Of a stretch of DNA of 64,000 nucleotides, positions 62,850 to 64,000 are shown piece after piece. The stretch covers positions 1,860,001 through 1,924,000 of the forward strand of contig NC_021182.1 in the NCBI RefSeq assembly GCF_000389635.1, read 5' to 3'. The number at the start of each line of letters is the position of its first letter. Positions within the stretch are counted from its first letter, which is position 1. The DNA is from Clostridium pasteurianum BC1. Its GTDB lineage: Bacteria; Bacillota; Clostridia; Clostridiales; Clostridiaceae. Made by a program: the position numbers and the translations under genes. The notes below the pieces were generated by a model. It was not told the DNA's origin and did no database searches. It saw only the letters and a list, made by a program, of their open reading frames with translations.

Positions 62850-62883
62850 TATAGTAAAATATTCTATGGAAGGAAGTGCCAAT

Positions 62884-63153
62884 ATGACATCTGAAAACGA
62901 AATTCCAAAAGAATTAATAGTAAATAAAGTCTATACATCACGTCAAATAAAGCTTTTTATTGCGTTTAATAGAGTTAAGATTATGTCTAAAGATGCAGTA
63001 GAATTTGTTAAAAATGATTTGAAATATAAAGTAACTAAAATTATAAAAGGATATGTTGAGAGCAGTTCAATTAAGGATAAAGTTGTACCAAGTAATGAAG
63101 AAAAAATTTATATTGTTGAAAAAGTGCAAAATATAAAAAGGAATTTCACTTAA
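62884..63153 (+). CDS. Hypothetical protein (89 aa)
   Basis: ATG 62884 after GGAAGGAAG; an in-frame ATG at 62866 overlaps that ribosome site. Basic, helical-then-beta sequence (SRQIKLFIAFNRVKIMSKDA). No family. Confidence 0.58.
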   Translation: MTSENEIPKELIVNKVYTSRQIKLFIAFNRVKIMSKDAVEFVKNDLKYKVTKIIKGYVESSSIKDKVVPSNEEKIYIVEKVQNIKRNFT

Positions 63154-63165
63154 TGTTGCAGAATA
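63137..63165 (+). promoter_or_regulatory. Sigma-H-like promoter of the 63245 gene
   Basis: AAAGGAATTT (63137-63146), GCAGAATAT (63158-63166), inside the end of the 62884 gene. AAGGA to TGCAGAA spacing is 14 bp as in the other units. Confidence 0.55.
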
Positions 63166-63244
63166 TAGATATAAAGTACAAATTAGCCTAAGTAGAGATT
63201 ATTTATAAACAACTCTTTTTTACCACAATAAGAAGGTGATGATT

Positions 63245-63418
63245 ATGAAGTTTGAAGAAGTAGATACTTTTTTAAAGTTATTACTTATACCATTTTTTGT
63301 ATTTATTGTGTCTTTACACTCTAATTTAATAAGAGGAATATTATTAGCTATTTTTGTATCTATCTCAATAATAAGAGCTGTGATAAGAAAAAAATATGGA
63401 ATAAAATATTTTAGTTGA
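63245..63418 (+). CDS. Small membrane protein (57 aa)
   Basis: ATG 63245 after AAGGTGAT. Two membrane helices (LLLIPFFVFIVSLHS and IRGILLAIFVSISIIRAV) and a basic C-terminus. No family; size and layout resemble phage holins or toxin-like peptides, without proof. Confidence 0.6.
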   Translation: MKFEEVDTFLKLLLIPFFVFIVSLHSNLIRGILLAIFVSISIIRAVIRKKYGIKYFS

Positions 63419-63445
63419 GAGTCTGGATTAAGGCTCTTTTTATTT
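63418..63445 (+). terminator. Terminator of the 63245 unit
   Basis: AGAGTC (63418-63423) pairs with GGCTCT (63432-63437), followed by a T-rich tract. Confidence 0.7.
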
Positions 63446-63536
63446 TGGAATTTTATAAAGTTTTATTCTAATATCATTTTTTGGTATATAAATATTAAAT
63501 ATTATGGTATAATATTCCTGCAAAGAGGTGATATTT

Positions 63537-63938
63537 ATGTTATCATTGAGAAAATTATCCCCAATAGCCAAGAATAAACGTATCAAATTATCTAAGAATG
63601 ATAAGAACGGAATAACATATCGTAAGCAAAAGAGTTGGAAGAGAATAACACGGGATTTAGGTGGCACGAAGCAGCAATACATAGAAGACGAAATTAAATT
63701 AGATAAAAAGTTATTAAGTAAATATAATAGAGTTGTTTGCATCGAAATAGTTAAAAACTTAATTAAGAAATGTTTACTATGGTTTTTTGTTTTAGCTATT
63801 ATAGATGTATCAACATTTAAAAGTGGTATATTACTTATAATAATAATTGTTATAGCTGTTGCTATTGTTTTTAGTGATATTTTTTATATGACTAAAAAGT
63901 GGCTAACAGCTAATAAACAAGGGAAATTTATTGATTAG
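63537..63938 (+). CDS. Membrane protein with basic N-terminal domain (133 aa)
   Basis: ATG 63537 after AGAGGTG (in-frame GTG at 63528 overlaps the site). Residues 1-70 are very basic (LSPIAKNKRIKLSKNDKNG), residues about 80-115 form two helices (LWFFVLAIIDVSTF, LLIIIIVIAVAIVFSD). No family. A TATAAT (63508-63513) with upstream TG is the promoter. Confidence 0.6.
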   Translation: MLSLRKLSPIAKNKRIKLSKNDKNGITYRKQKSWKRITRDLGGTKQQYIEDEIKLDKKLLSKYNRVVCIEIVKNLIKKCLLWFFVLAIIDVSTFKSGILLIIIIVIAVAIVFSDIFYMTKKWLTANKQGKFID

Positions 63939-63965
63939 GAATCTTAGAAATAAGATTCTTTTTTG
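63939..63965 (+). terminator. Terminator
   Basis: GAATCTTA (63939-63946) pairs with TAAGATTC (63951-63958), followed by TTTTTT. Confidence 0.8.
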
Positions 63966-63977
63966 ATTGGAGGAATT

Positions 63978-64000
63978 ATGAAATTATTTAAAGTTAAAAA
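63978..64000 (+). CDS. Start of a gene cut by the window edge
   Basis: ATG 63978 follows GGAGG; seven codons (MKLFKVK) remain in frame to the end. Identity unknown. Confidence 0.5.

Larger units (their letters stand above)
43083..64000. mobile_element. Integrated accessory element (left part), continues past the window
   Basis: From the tyrosine recombinase at 43106 onward there is no recognisable housekeeping gene. Instead there are phage/plasmid-type functions (integrase, XRE repressors, Bro-N antirepressor, Rep-like winged-helix protein with upstream iteron-like repeats, DUF5659-like protein), a DPBB RNA polymerase-like protein, an ART-like protein, and many orphan small genes. Almost all genes are on the plus strand. 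No capsid, tail, portal, relaxase or VirB4 gene is visible, so phage versus conjugative identity is open. The right end and direct att repeats lie outside or were not found. Confidence 0.8.

Noticed and set aside
43083-64000. CRISPR array or cas genes
   Set aside because: No regularly spaced 25-40-bp repeats and no Cas-like protein were seen; the direct repeats at 54.36-54.48 kb are too short and few.

Overview
The window is a low-GC, spore-forming Firmicute chromosome, most likely Clostridium sensu stricto. The evidence is AT-rich codon use, strong AGGAGG ribosome binding sites, Spo0E, an alpha/beta spore SASP, a GerAB-type permease, HprK, LytS/LytT and the GGGtGRT pair. Genus is an inference; species cannot be decided from sequence alone.

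Positions 1-43,080 are ordinary chromosome with some patchiness. 1-8.4 kb holds a divergent TetR/macrolide-type glycosyltransferase pair, a redox-cysteine protein with an overlapping methyltransferase, a chromate-type transporter, a Na,K-type P-ATPase and a decayed YczE-like gene. 8.4-14.7 kb holds two divergent multi-membrane GT-C glycosyltransferases with low-complexity exterior inserts, and a NAGPA-domain protein. 14.9-24 kb holds Spo0E, glpX-hprK-formyl-THF cyclo-ligase, an M18 aminopeptidase, a PHP phosphoesterase, a lipoprotein, tcdA, a thiamine-binding protein and a CDF transporter. 24.5-36.9 kb holds an ABC-F ATPase, two tandem DUF445 proteins, a CNNM/CBS protein, an HNH protein, small spore-type genes, a guanylate-kinase-like protein, LytS/LytT and an OFA-family MFS carrier. 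37-43 kb holds an O-methyltransferase, gene remnants (DUF3102, alpha/beta hydrolase), a GerAB-like permease, tRNA-Leu(CAA), and the NifU-like/GGGtGRT pair. Three related structured leader elements (about 10.81, 21.56 and 24.18 kb) precede unrelated genes.

From about 43.1 kb to the end of the window the content changes to an accessory element. It starts with a tyrosine recombinase and runs past the right edge, so at least 21 kb is present. It carries an XRE repressor region, a zinc-ribbon ADP-ribosyltransferase-like protein, two HExxH proteins, a winged-helix Rep-like protein behind iteron-like repeats, a Bro-N antirepressor, many small orphan genes and about 1.7 kb of non-coding DNA with pseudoknot-forming segments. 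Its most notable gene encodes a 1005-residue protein with the ADFDSDQ signature and upstream RxP motif of double-psi beta-barrel RNA polymerases (YonO/QDE-1-like). In the last 5 kb many small genes are separate units with their own terminators, and five are preceded by a promoter resembling the sporulation sigma-H consensus. A working picture is a phage- or plasmid-like integrated element with its own transcription enzyme and with cargo expressed on entry to stationary phase; that picture is inference.
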